Below are positions 1-5,724 of a DNA stretch of 5,731 bases, piece by piece. The stretch is from JADLHS01 sp964539515 (lineage in GTDB: Bacteria; Verrucomicrobiota; Verrucomicrobiia; Limisphaerales; JADLHS01), in assembly GCA_964539515.1 (NCBI GenBank), contig CAZIJO010000287.1, positions 1-5,731 on the forward strand, read 5' to 3'. Below the pieces are notes generated by a model. That model was not told where the DNA came from. It searched no databases and was given only the letters and a program-made list of their open reading frames with translations. How positions within the stretch are numbered: position 1 is the first letter of the stretch; every line of letters begins with the position of its first letter. Both the position numbers and the translations under genes were made by a program.

Positions 1-355
1 AGCGGTCGAGAATTTCCTTGCGGCGGTAGCGGACAATTTCACTGAGCCAGACGCTGGAATCCACGTTGACGAGGAGCGTCCCTTTGCGCAAGCCAACCGG
101 TTGGGCGTGGGCAACCACGGTCGGGTCGAGGAGTTCGTTCCAGACCTTGACCACTTCGATTTCCGCCCGCTTCTGTTCGACGTGCAGGCCGGAGAGGAGT
201 TTCGGCATGACCGCGCCCGCCACGCGGGCACAACTGGCCTGGGCGATTTCCAGCGGGGTATAATCCGTGCCGCGCCATTGGGCGAGGACCCGTTGCCGGG
301 CGCTGCGCTGCAACGGGCCGCGCGGAGGGCTGCGTTTGGGCAGCGGCGGCAACAT
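1..355 (-). CDS. DUF721 / DciA-like protein, partial (C-terminal end outside window)
   Basis: Reading the minus strand from ATG 355-353 gives 118 open codons running off the left edge. The end of the visible part (residues about 70-118) has the DUF721 pattern: a Trp at 72, then VVAHAQPVGLRKGTLLVNVD followed by SSVWLSEI and a basic stretch ending KEILDR. DUF721 proteins include DciA, which helps load or operate the replicative helicase DnaB in bacteria lacking DnaC; the family's nucleic-acid-binding fold is known, but a helicase role here is inference. The N-terminal 20 residues are Pro/Arg-rich, as is common in these proteins. The start is uncertain: an in-frame GTG at 379-377 would add VSEIKPRA, but neither start has a clear Shine-Dalgarno, and the extra codons include a rare-looking AGA, so I prefer ATG. 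It lies downstream of, and probably co-transcribed with, the glycosidase gene; no terminator is visible between them. Confidence 0.8.
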   Translation of the reverse strand, partial: MLPPLPKRSPPRGPLQRSARQRVLAQWRGTDYTPLEIAQASCARVAGAVMPKLLSGLHVEQKRAEIEVVKVWNELLDPTVVAHAQPVGLRKGTLLVNVDSSVWLSEIVRYRRKEILDR

Positions 356-427
356 GGCTCTGGGTTTGATTTCGCTCACTCGCGTAATCTTGATTAGTTG
401 CCGGGGTGGGCAAACGCCCAATCGGGA

Positions 428-2533
428 TCAGGTCGTGGCCGCTTCGGCCGATGGTGCGGGTTCCGGAGGCGGTGCGGTTTTCGTTTCCGGATGTTCATCC
501 AGCACAAGGACGCCGTGGGGCGGGATATCGTAATTGCCCGAGAAGGTCGTACCGGTGAGGAAATCATGCATGGGCTTGTAGAACTGAATGCGCACGGAGG
601 TGTTTTGGTGGTTGAGCAGGAAGAAGATCTTCGTGTCTTCCGTCTGCCGCAAGCTGACTTCGACGTTTTCCGGCACTTTGAGCAGCGGATGGAGGTTGCA
701 CAATTGCCGCAGCCACACGACAAGGTCGTTGTAGAAGTTTTGCTGGCACACGGTGCCGACATAAACCGCCTTGCCCAGCCCGTACGGGTGGAGCGTCATG
801 GCGGGGCGGCCGGCGTAAAAATCCTTCGAATAGGTTGCCAGCACCTGACAATCCTTCGGCTCGATGAGGTCGCACCAGAGCCGCGCCGAATGCAGATGAC
901 TCGTGGGAAACGAACCCTTGAAGGTGAGATGATTCTCCTCGCCCGGGGGCAGGGCGTCGAATTCGAGTACTTCCATGCCGAAGAGATCGGTCAAATTGTG
1001 CGGGTAGCCGGTATCCGGCGCGATATGGTGTTCGTCGACCAAACCGGTGTTGCACGTGCCTATGAGGGTGCCGCCGTTTTGCACATAGAGCTTGAGGCAG
1101 TCGGCCTCGCCCGCACTCAGGAGGTGCAGCGACGGGGCGAAGACGAGTCGGTACTTCGCGAGGTCCTCGTTCGGCCGGGCAAAGTCCACGGGAATATTTT
1201 TGTCGTGCAGCGCGTTGTAGATGAGCTGGACGTGTTCGCGCAGGCTGAAATGTTTATTCGGCTGGTGCGGTTGCTGGAGCGCCCAATCGTTGTCGTGGGA
1301 GTAAAGGATGCAAACCTCCGGCGCGACGCGGGAATTTTTCAGGGCCGGGGCGAGCAGCTTCAATTCGTCGCCGATCTGGGCGACTTCCCGGTAAATGCGG
1401 GCATCCGGACGCAAGTGATGGGGCAGCACGGCGCCGTGAAATTTCTCCGAGCCAATGCGGGGCTGTCGCCAGCGGAAAAACAGCACGGCGGTGGCCCCGC
1501 GGGATATGAGCTGGTAGGTGAACAGCCGCAGGATGCCGGGACGGATGAGGGCATTGACTTCCTGCCAGGTGACGTTGCCGGCTTTTTGTTCCATGACCCA
1601 AAAGCCGGTGTCGCCGTCCGGGGTGCGCACGTCGGTTTTTTTGAGGGACCGAAGCATGTCGATCTCACAGGCCAGCTCCGCCGACTTGGGGCGGATGGCC
1701 GATGTGCTCTCAATGGAGACAAAGTCAATAACCCCGGCGAGATCGAAATGATCAAAGCGATGGCGCAGGGCCCGGAGGTTGGTCGTAACCGGACAATTTG
1801 GCGTGATTTCGCGCAGCAGATCGGCCTGCATTTTGACGAAAGCCACGATGGTGTCGCTGCAAAACCGGCTCCAGTCCACGGCGAGGGCCGGATTGTGCGC
1901 GGTGGGCGCGGCCATCGGCATGGGGATTTGACTCCAGTCGGTGACGACCTGTCCCCAATGGCGCAGGCCCATAAGGTTGTTGAGGCGGTCAATGTTTTTG
2001 TATTTGAGCTTGAGCCAGTTTTGCCATTCCAGGCGCGAACCCTCATTAAACGAGGCTTCGGTGAAGTGACTGCCGATGCCGTTGTCGATCTGCCAGGCAA
2101 TGAGCTGGGGGTGATCGCCGAGAGCCTTGGCCATCTGTTCGACAATGCGTTTGGCGTGGTTCCAGTAGGCGTCGCTGTTCAGGCACACGGCGCGGCGCGT
2201 TCCTTCGTGCTGGATCAGACCGTTCTCATCAACCGGAAGGATTTCCGGGTGCTGCTTCGCCAACCATAGGGGGGGCGCGGCGGTGGGCGTACCCAACACG
2301 ACCTGAATGTCGTACTTGCCCATGACGTCCATCACCCGGCGCAACCAAGCGAAATCAAACCGGCCGTCCACGGTTTCGCACAGCCCCCAGGAGAATTCCC
2401 CGATCCGGACAACATTGAAGCCCGCCGCGGCCATGAGCCGGGCGTCGATATCCCACTGTGCCTCCGGTTCTTCGCTGGTTCCTGCGTAAGGGAAGACCCA
2501 CTGTTCTGGATGGTAATCAACGCCGAAATACAT
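428..2533 (-). CDS. GH42-family beta-galactosidase-like protein lacking the usual acid/base Glu
   Basis: The 701-residue product matches the length and three-domain layout of GH42 beta-galactosidases. It has a TIM barrel at about 1-385 (opening FGVDYHPEQW, then RIGEFSW at 43-49, GTPTAAPPLWL at 81-91 and RRAVCLNS at 113-120). A trimerisation domain resembling glutamine amidotransferases follows at about 400-615, and a small beta domain at about 620-680. A Pro/Ala-rich tail follows (684-701). No signal peptide is seen, so it should be cytoplasmic. GH42 enzymes remove terminal beta-galactosyl groups with retention, using two glutamates. The nucleophile is present (Glu315 in FWVMEQKAG), as is the substrate-cleft block FFRWRQ...EKFHGA (352-368). 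The acid/base motif, normally N-E, reads WQIDNGIG (147-154), placing Gly152 where Glu is expected. Activity on beta-galactosides is therefore doubtful; it may have another acid, another substrate or a binding role. The start fits the family N-terminus, though no Shine-Dalgarno precedes it. It is transcribed divergently from the lactonase gene. Confidence 0.9.
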   Translation of the reverse strand: MYFGVDYHPEQWVFPYAGTSEEPEAQWDIDARLMAAAGFNVVRIGEFSWGLCETVDGRFDFAWLRRVMDVMGKYDIQVVLGTPTAAPPLWLAKQHPEILPVDENGLIQHEGTRRAVCLNSDAYWNHAKRIVEQMAKALGDHPQLIAWQIDNGIGSHFTEASFNEGSRLEWQNWLKLKYKNIDRLNNLMGLRHWGQVVTDWSQIPMPMAAPTAHNPALAVDWSRFCSDTIVAFVKMQADLLREITPNCPVTTNLRALRHRFDHFDLAGVIDFVSIESTSAIRPKSAELACEIDMLRSLKKTDVRTPDGDTGFWVMEQKAGNVTWQEVNALIRPGILRLFTYQLISRGATAVLFFRWRQPRIGSEKFHGAVLPHHLRPDARIYREVAQIGDELKLLAPALKNSRVAPEVCILYSHDNDWALQQPHQPNKHFSLREHVQLIYNALHDKNIPVDFARPNEDLAKYRLVFAPSLHLLSAGEADCLKLYVQNGGTLIGTCNTGLVDEHHIAPDTGYPHNLTDLFGMEVLEFDALPPGEENHLTFKGSFPTSHLHSARLWCDLIEPKDCQVLATYSKDFYAGRPAMTLHPYGLGKAVYVGTVCQQNFYNDLVVWLRQLCNLHPLLKVPENVEVSLRQTEDTKIFFLLNHQNTSVRIQFYKPMHDFLTGTTFSGNYDIPPHGVLVLDEHPETKTAPPPEPAPSAEAATT

Positions 2534-2582
2534 AAGTCAATTTAGGTTGAGTTAGTTTGGCTTGCCGACGGCTTCAATTTAA

Positions 2583-2601
2583 CGCCGGGCTCCCCCCGGC
2601 G
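2583..2601. repeat. Short GC-rich inverted repeat (7-bp stem, 5-base loop)
   Basis: CGCCGGG at 2583-2589 is the exact reverse complement of CCCGGCG at 2595-2601, with CTCCC between. It has no T-run on either strand, so it is not a standard intrinsic terminator. It could be an operator-like palindrome or a leader hairpin on the glycosidase transcript; GC richness also makes such short repeats likely by chance. Confidence 0.4.
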
Positions 2602-2610
2602 GCAACGGAA

Positions 2611-2666
2611 AAGTCGAAAAATCGGTGGCGCCGGGAAACCACTCCCCGCCGCCGTGACTTCGACTT
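2611..2666 (+). other. Possible two-stem structured leader upstream of the lactonase gene
   Basis: AAGTCGAA (2611-2618) pairs perfectly with TTCGACTT (2659-2666). Inside it, CGGTGGCG (2623-2630) pairs with CGCCGCCG (2647-2654) with a single G-U wobble. A symmetric 4x4 internal loop separates the two stems and a 16-base apical loop (2631-2646) caps them. The structure ends 32 bases before the lactonase start codon, so it would lie in the 5' leader if transcription starts upstream of 2611. It does not match any riboswitch class I can name. The nested, symmetric arrangement is more than a single palindrome, but no covariation evidence is available. Confidence 0.35.
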
Positions 2667-2698
2667 GCCACACGCACGGTTTCGTGCTTTTTGGGGGC

Positions 2699-3838
2699 AT
2701 GAAACAACCGTGCCTTGCCGTTGCGTTTCTGCTGCTCGGCCTGACTCCGGCTGCGGCTCAGGAACAATTGGTTTACTTTGGCACTTACACGAGCGCGAGG
2801 AGCAAAGGCATTTACGTTTCCCGATTCGATCCGGCGACGGGCCGGCTCGGGGCTGCCGAACTGGCGGCCGAGACCAAGAACCCCAGCTTCCTTGCGGTTC
2901 ATCCAGGCAAGCGCTTCCTTTACGCCGTCGGCGAAGGAGACGATGGGCAAGCCAAAGGCCACGGCACCGTGAGCGCCTATGCGATTGAAGCCGGGACCGG
3001 AAAACTCGCGTTGGTAAATCGGCAGTCCTCCGGCGGCGGCGGGCCGTGTCATCTATCATTGGATGCCAAGGGCGAATGCGTGCTGACGGCCAATTACGGC
3101 TCTGGCAGCGTCGCCGCCTTGCCCGTCCGCGCGGACGGCGGACTTGGAGCGCCGGCGACCATGGTCCAACACACCGGCACAAGTGTGAATCGCGAGCGCC
3201 AGGCCGGACCGCACGCACATTTCATATGTCCTTCACCCGACAACCGCTTCGCCCTCGCGTGTGATCTGGGCCTGGACCGGGTAATCACCTATCATCTTGA
3301 AGCTCGAAATGCCGGGCTGACACCGGCTAAACCGGGGTTTGCCACGGTCGCGCCCGGTGCCGGCCCGCGGCACCTCGCTTTTTCACCCGACGGCAAATTC
3401 GTTTACGTCATTAATGAAATGATTTCGAGCATCACCGCCTTCCGTTACGAAGCCGCCACCGGGGCCATGGTCGAGGTGCAGACAATCTCCACTTTACCCC
3501 CGGATTCGGCCCTGACCAGTTACTGCGCGGAAATCGCCGTGCACCCGACGGGAAAGTTTCTTTACGGCTCCAATCGCGGACACGACAGCCTCGCGGTGTT
3601 CGCGGTCGATCAGAAATCCGGCAAGCTCACGGCCCTGGAGTATCCATCGACCCAGGGAAAAACGCCGCGGCATTTCGCCATTGACCCGACCGGGCGGTGG
3701 CTGCTGGCGGAGAACCAAGGCTCGGATCTGGTCGTCGTTTTCGGTGTCGATGGGGTCTCCGGCCGGCTGAAACCCACGGGCCAGACCCTCGTGGTTGGGT
3801 CACCAGTTTGCGCCGTATTTGTCGGGAACCTCCCTTGA
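2699..3838 (+). CDS. Exported lactonase, 7-bladed beta-propeller (6-phosphogluconolactonase YbhE-like family)
   Basis: The 379-residue product begins with a clear Sec-type signal peptide: Lys2, a hydrophobic core at about 5-15 and an AAA|Q cleavage site near 20-21. The mature part matches the lactonase beta-propeller family (PF10282 type), with repeated blade signatures. These include GTYT at 28, NPSFLAVHPGKRFLY near 61-75, GGGPCHLS at 112-119, GPHAHF at 170-175, GPRHLAFSPDGKFVYV near 222-237, SNRGHDS at 291-297, TPRHFAIDPTGR at 322-333 and a closing PVCAVF at 369-374. Cytoplasmic members hydrolyse 6-phosphogluconolactone in the pentose phosphate pathway; other members act on other lactones. 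An exported copy is unlikely to see the phosphorylated substrate, so its substrate is unknown and extracytoplasmic sugar lactones are a guess. ATG 2699 is chosen because it starts the signal peptide; the frame is open back to GTG 2654. A G-run lies only one base before the ATG, so it is a poor ribosome site. No lipobox is present. Confidence 0.9.
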   Translation: MKQPCLAVAFLLLGLTPAAAQEQLVYFGTYTSARSKGIYVSRFDPATGRLGAAELAAETKNPSFLAVHPGKRFLYAVGEGDDGQAKGHGTVSAYAIEAGTGKLALVNRQSSGGGGPCHLSLDAKGECVLTANYGSGSVAALPVRADGGLGAPATMVQHTGTSVNRERQAGPHAHFICPSPDNRFALACDLGLDRVITYHLEARNAGLTPAKPGFATVAPGAGPRHLAFSPDGKFVYVINEMISSITAFRYEAATGAMVEVQTISTLPPDSALTSYCAEIAVHPTGKFLYGSNRGHDSLAVFAVDQKSGKLTALEYPSTQGKTPRHFAIDPTGRWLLAENQGSDLVVVFGVDGVSGRLKPTGQTLVVGSPVCAVFVGNLP

Positions 3839-3841
3839 AGG

Positions 3842-3868
3842 CCGGAGGAATTTGATTTCCTTCGCCGG
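3842..3868 (+). other. Imperfect hairpin just after the lactonase stop codon
   Basis: CCGG plus AGGAA (3842-3850) can pair with TTCCT (3857-3861) and CCGG (3865-3868), leaving a three-base bulge and a six-base loop. It begins three bases after the stop, where a terminator would be expected, but no T-run follows. It may be a weak or factor-dependent 3' end, or an mRNA-stabilising hairpin; the aldolase gene starts only 96 bases after the lactonase and could be partly co-transcribed. I see no convincing promoter in the rest of this gap. Confidence 0.25.
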
Positions 3869-3934
3869 TGGGCCCGATTACCCTGTCTCCTGCCTTGGAA
3901 ACCCCGGGCAACCTTACTACTGAATTAGAAAACT

Positions 3935-4897
3935 ATGCCACTGACACACACCCGCGATTTGTTCGCCAAAGCCTTGAACGGCAAGTACGCCCTCGGGGCA
4001 TTCAACGTTAACAACATGGAGCTGATCCAAGCCATCGTCGAGGCTTGCGAAGAGGAAAAAGCACCGCTGATGCTCCAAATCTCCAAAGGCGCGCGGCAAT
4101 ACGCCAATCCGGTCTATCTCAAGAAGCTGATCGAGGCCGCGGTCAGCCTTTCCAATATTCCCATTGCCGTGCACCTCGACCACGGTGATTCATTCGACCT
4201 GTGCAAGGAGTGCATTGATGAGGGTTTTACGAGCGTCATGATCGACGCCAGCCACGAGCCGTTCGAGAAGAATATCGAAATCTGCAAAAAGGTTGTCGAC
4301 TACGCCCACAAGCACAACTGCTCCGTCGAGGGTGAACTGGGGATGCTGGTCGGGGCGCAACACGACGACGGGGAAGAGGGTGGTGGTTACTCCAAAGGCG
4401 GTTGCTACACCCATCCGGACGAAGCCGTCCAATTCGTCAAAGCGTCCGGCGTGGACTCGCTGGCGGTGGCCATCGGCAATTCGCACGGGGCATACAAGTT
4501 CAAAGGGGAACAACACCTCGACCTCGAGCGCTTGAAAGCCATCAAGAAGGCGCTGATGGAAGCGGGCTTGGGCGATTACCCGCTCGTCTTGCACGGGGCC
4601 TCCAGTGTGCCGCAGCATCTCGTCGCCGAGGTGAATAAATACGGCGGCAAGATGCCCGATGCGCAAGGCGTGCCGGAAGCCGACATTGAAGTCGCGCGCC
4701 GCGTCGGTTGCACGAAGGTCAACATCGATACGGACCTGCGCATTGCCATGACCGCTGCCATCCGCAAGGTCTTTACCGAAAGCCCCAAGGAGTTTGATCC
4801 GCGCAAATACCTGGGGCCCGCCCGTCAGGCAGTCAAAGACCTCGTCCGGCATAAGGTCAAGAACGTCCTTTGTTGCGCCGGGCATGCGTTCGATTAA
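3935..4897 (+). CDS. fba: Class II fructose-1,6-bisphosphate aldolase
   Basis: The 320-residue product is a zinc-dependent class II aldolase that reversibly splits fructose-1,6-bisphosphate into dihydroxyacetone phosphate and glyceraldehyde-3-phosphate in the cytoplasm (glycolysis and gluconeogenesis). Family landmarks are all present: GAFNVNNME at 21-29, AVHLDHG at 78-84 with catalytic Asp82 and zinc ligand His83, SVMIDASH at 100-107, VEGELG at 131-136 with Glu134, and AIGNSHGAYKF at 179-189 with zinc ligand His184. LHGASSVP at 219-226 supplies zinc ligand His220, and the phosphate-binding NIDTDLR is at 263-269. The C-terminal block (FDPRKYLGPAR, then NVLCCAGHA) is typical of the class IIB branch, and the length suits it. 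Tagatose-bisphosphate aldolases share this fold, but the overall match favours fructose-bisphosphate. The start fits the family N-terminus (MPLTHTRDLFAKAL); no Shine-Dalgarno is visible before it. The gene is followed by a strong intrinsic terminator. A 260-codon frame on the opposite strand is its antisense shadow. Confidence 0.96.
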   Translation: MPLTHTRDLFAKALNGKYALGAFNVNNMELIQAIVEACEEEKAPLMLQISKGARQYANPVYLKKLIEAAVSLSNIPIAVHLDHGDSFDLCKECIDEGFTSVMIDASHEPFEKNIEICKKVVDYAHKHNCSVEGELGMLVGAQHDDGEEGGGYSKGGCYTHPDEAVQFVKASGVDSLAVAIGNSHGAYKFKGEQHLDLERLKAIKKALMEAGLGDYPLVLHGASSVPQHLVAEVNKYGGKMPDAQGVPEADIEVARRVGCTKVNIDTDLRIAMTAAIRKVFTESPKEFDPRKYLGPARQAVKDLVRHKVKNVLCCAGHAFD

Positions 4898-4916
4898 GAG
4901 TTCCTTCTCCCACTGC

Positions 4917-4948
4917 AAAACCCCAAGCGTCACGGCTTGGGGTTTTTT
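4917..4948 (+). terminator. Rho-independent terminator of the aldolase gene
   Basis: AAAACCCCAAGC (4917-4928) and GCTTGGGGTTTT (4935-4946) form a perfect 12-bp stem with a six-base loop, and the T-run continues to 4948. It begins 20 bases after the aldolase stop codon. The A-run on the left arm gives a short U-run on the other strand, so weak bidirectional action is possible, but no minus-strand gene lies to the right to use it. It separates the aldolase from the Hsp20 transcription unit. Confidence 0.93.
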
Positions 4949-4996
4949 GCTTCGATCAAGGATCACTGGCACAGCGTGCGACGTCGTGGCACTGCC

Positions 4997-5019
4997 AATC
5001 GCGCCATCTTTGCGCGATT
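4997..5019. promoter_or_regulatory. Perfect 8-7-8 inverted repeat upstream of the Hsp20 gene (possible operator)
   Basis: AATCGCGC (4997-5004) and GCGCGATT (5012-5019) are exact reverse complements separated by CATCTTT. It overlaps at its left edge a second small palindrome, TGGCACTGCCA (4987-4997). Small heat-shock genes are often controlled by repressor operators (for example CIRCE, a 9-9-9 inverted repeat bound by HrcA), but this sequence does not match the CIRCE consensus. It lies 127 bases before the start codon. No T-run follows, so it is not a terminator. Operator function is inference; a leader hairpin is the alternative. In the rest of the leader (5020-5146) I see no convincing sigma-70 or heat-shock promoter. 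Confidence 0.4.
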
Positions 5020-5146
5020 AATGACCGGGGAACGCATTGCGACCACCGAAAACACAGTGGAACTCCAGTTTTTTCGGGTTTTCGCGCTTGGCATTCCGAC
5101 AGCTATGAGGGGCGCAGACAGTCAAACAACACAACCAAAAGAAAAC

Positions 5147-5587
5147 ATGAACATCACAAATAGCCTAAAATCTGGATCGACCGCCTGGCCTGGTTTCGTC
5201 CGGCTCAGCCATCTGAGCGGCGACTTGAGCCGCTTGTTCGAAACCCAAGCATCGGACGCATGGATGCCGGCCTTCGACGTCTATGAAGACAAGGATCACT
5301 TCATTGTGCAGGCCGAATTGCCCGGGCTGAAACGGGAGAATATCAACGTGTCACTGCACGACGGAACGTTGACCATTTCCGGCGAACGCAAGCCCGAGCA
5401 GCGCCCCGAGGGGAGCGTGGTCTATCGCACCGAACGTCGCGTTGGTCGCTTCCAGCGAGCCGTCATCCTGCCAGCGACCGTCGCAGCGGAAAAGGTAACC
5501 GCTGGCTACGCAGACGGTGTGCTGACCGTGACACTACCCAAGACCGAAGAAGCCAAGCCAAAGAAGATTGACGTTTCGTTCAACTGA
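5147..5587 (+). CDS. hsp20: Small heat-shock protein, Hsp20/alpha-crystallin family
   Basis: The 146-residue product is an ATP-independent holdase chaperone that binds unfolding proteins in the cytoplasm. The alpha-crystallin domain runs from about 39 (WMPAFDVYEDKDHFIVQAEL) to 132, with the characteristic LPGLKRENINVSLHDGTLTI region at 58-77, SGERK at 78-82, YRTERRVGRFQRAVILP at 93-109 and the ADGVLTVTLPK signature at 122-132. A C-terminal I-x-V motif (Ile141-Asp-Val143) is the tail that docks on neighbouring dimers in oligomers. The N-terminal arm of about 38 residues is short and mildly hydrophobic, as in bacterial class A/B proteins. The reading frame is open back to a TTG at 4937, but that lies within the aldolase terminator and its translation has no family resemblance, so ATG 5147 is the start. 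The AAAAGAAAA before it is at best a weak ribosome site. It has its own terminator and appears monocistronic. Confidence 0.95.
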   Translation: MNITNSLKSGSTAWPGFVRLSHLSGDLSRLFETQASDAWMPAFDVYEDKDHFIVQAELPGLKRENINVSLHDGTLTISGERKPEQRPEGSVVYRTERRVGRFQRAVILPATVAAEKVTAGYADGVLTVTLPKTEEAKPKKIDVSFN

Positions 5588-5609
5588 GCCAGCGCATTGA
5601 ATTGGCACG

Positions 5610-5640
5610 TCCCGCGGGCCTCGCTGCCCGCGGGATTTTT
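5610..5640 (+). terminator. Rho-independent terminator of the Hsp20 gene
   Basis: TCCCGCGGGC (5610-5619) and GCCCGCGGGA (5626-5635) form a perfect 10-bp GC-rich stem with a six-base loop, followed immediately by five Ts (5636-5640). It begins 23 bases after the Hsp20 stop codon. Confidence 0.92.
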
Positions 5641-5724
5641 CATGCGGGGTCGAGGGATTCCGGGCCGGGGAAGGATTAGCGCGCATCTCAGTTTTGTGAG
5701 GGGTGGAAGGCGGTGTGGGGGAAG

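Larger units (their letters stand above)
2534..2698. promoter_or_regulatory. Divergent intergenic region between glycosidase and lactonase genes
   Basis: These 165 bases must hold the promoters and leaders for both flanking genes, since they are transcribed outward in opposite directions. I found no convincing -35/-10 pair for either direction. The least poor candidate for the glycosidase is TTGAAG on the minus strand (2577-2572) with a weak TAACTC 17 bases downstream. The half nearest the glycosidase (2534-2580) is AT-richer, whereas the half nearest the lactonase is GC-rich and contains two possible hairpins, listed separately. An open reading frame in lactonase phase extends back to a GTG at 2654, but the signal peptide begins at 2699, so this stretch is more likely untranslated leader. 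Confidence 0.5.

Noticed and set aside
39..413. A 124-codon ATG-started frame on the minus strand at the left edge
   Set aside because: It is out of phase with the DUF721 frame on the same strand and gives a low-complexity Arg/Pro/Gly-rich product, whereas the neighbouring phase gives a clear DUF721 pattern.
398..2269. A 623-codon open frame on the plus strand opposite the glycosidase
   Set aside because: Its codons lie exactly antiparallel to those of the glycosidase, a phase in which stops appear only opposite TTA, CTA and TCA codons, which are rare in GC-rich genes. The translation resembles no family and the minus strand encodes a clear GH42 protein.
2654..2698. A 15-residue N-terminal extension of the lactonase from GTG 2654
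   Set aside because: It would bury the signal peptide behind a polar segment, and it overlaps the right arms of the possible leader structure.
2574..3218. Arg-rich open frames on the minus strand (2574-3218 and 2579-3052) overlapping the lactonase gene
   Set aside because: Both are shadows of the lactonase gene with Arg/Pro/Gly-rich translations and no family resemblance.
4190..4972. A 260-codon open frame on the minus strand opposite the aldolase
   Set aside because: It is in the same codon-antiparallel phase relative to the aldolase, crosses the terminator, and its translation shows no recognisable domain.
5057..5076. TGGA-AC-TCCA followed by a T-run, resembling a terminator in the Hsp20 leader
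   Set aside because: The stem is only four base pairs with a two-base loop, too small for a working terminator, and a strong terminator already lies upstream at 4917-4948.
4937..5146. A 70-residue N-terminal extension of the Hsp20 protein from TTG 4937
   Set aside because: The start lies inside the right arm of the aldolase terminator, the extra residues match no Hsp20 feature, and ATG 5147 gives a normal-length protein.
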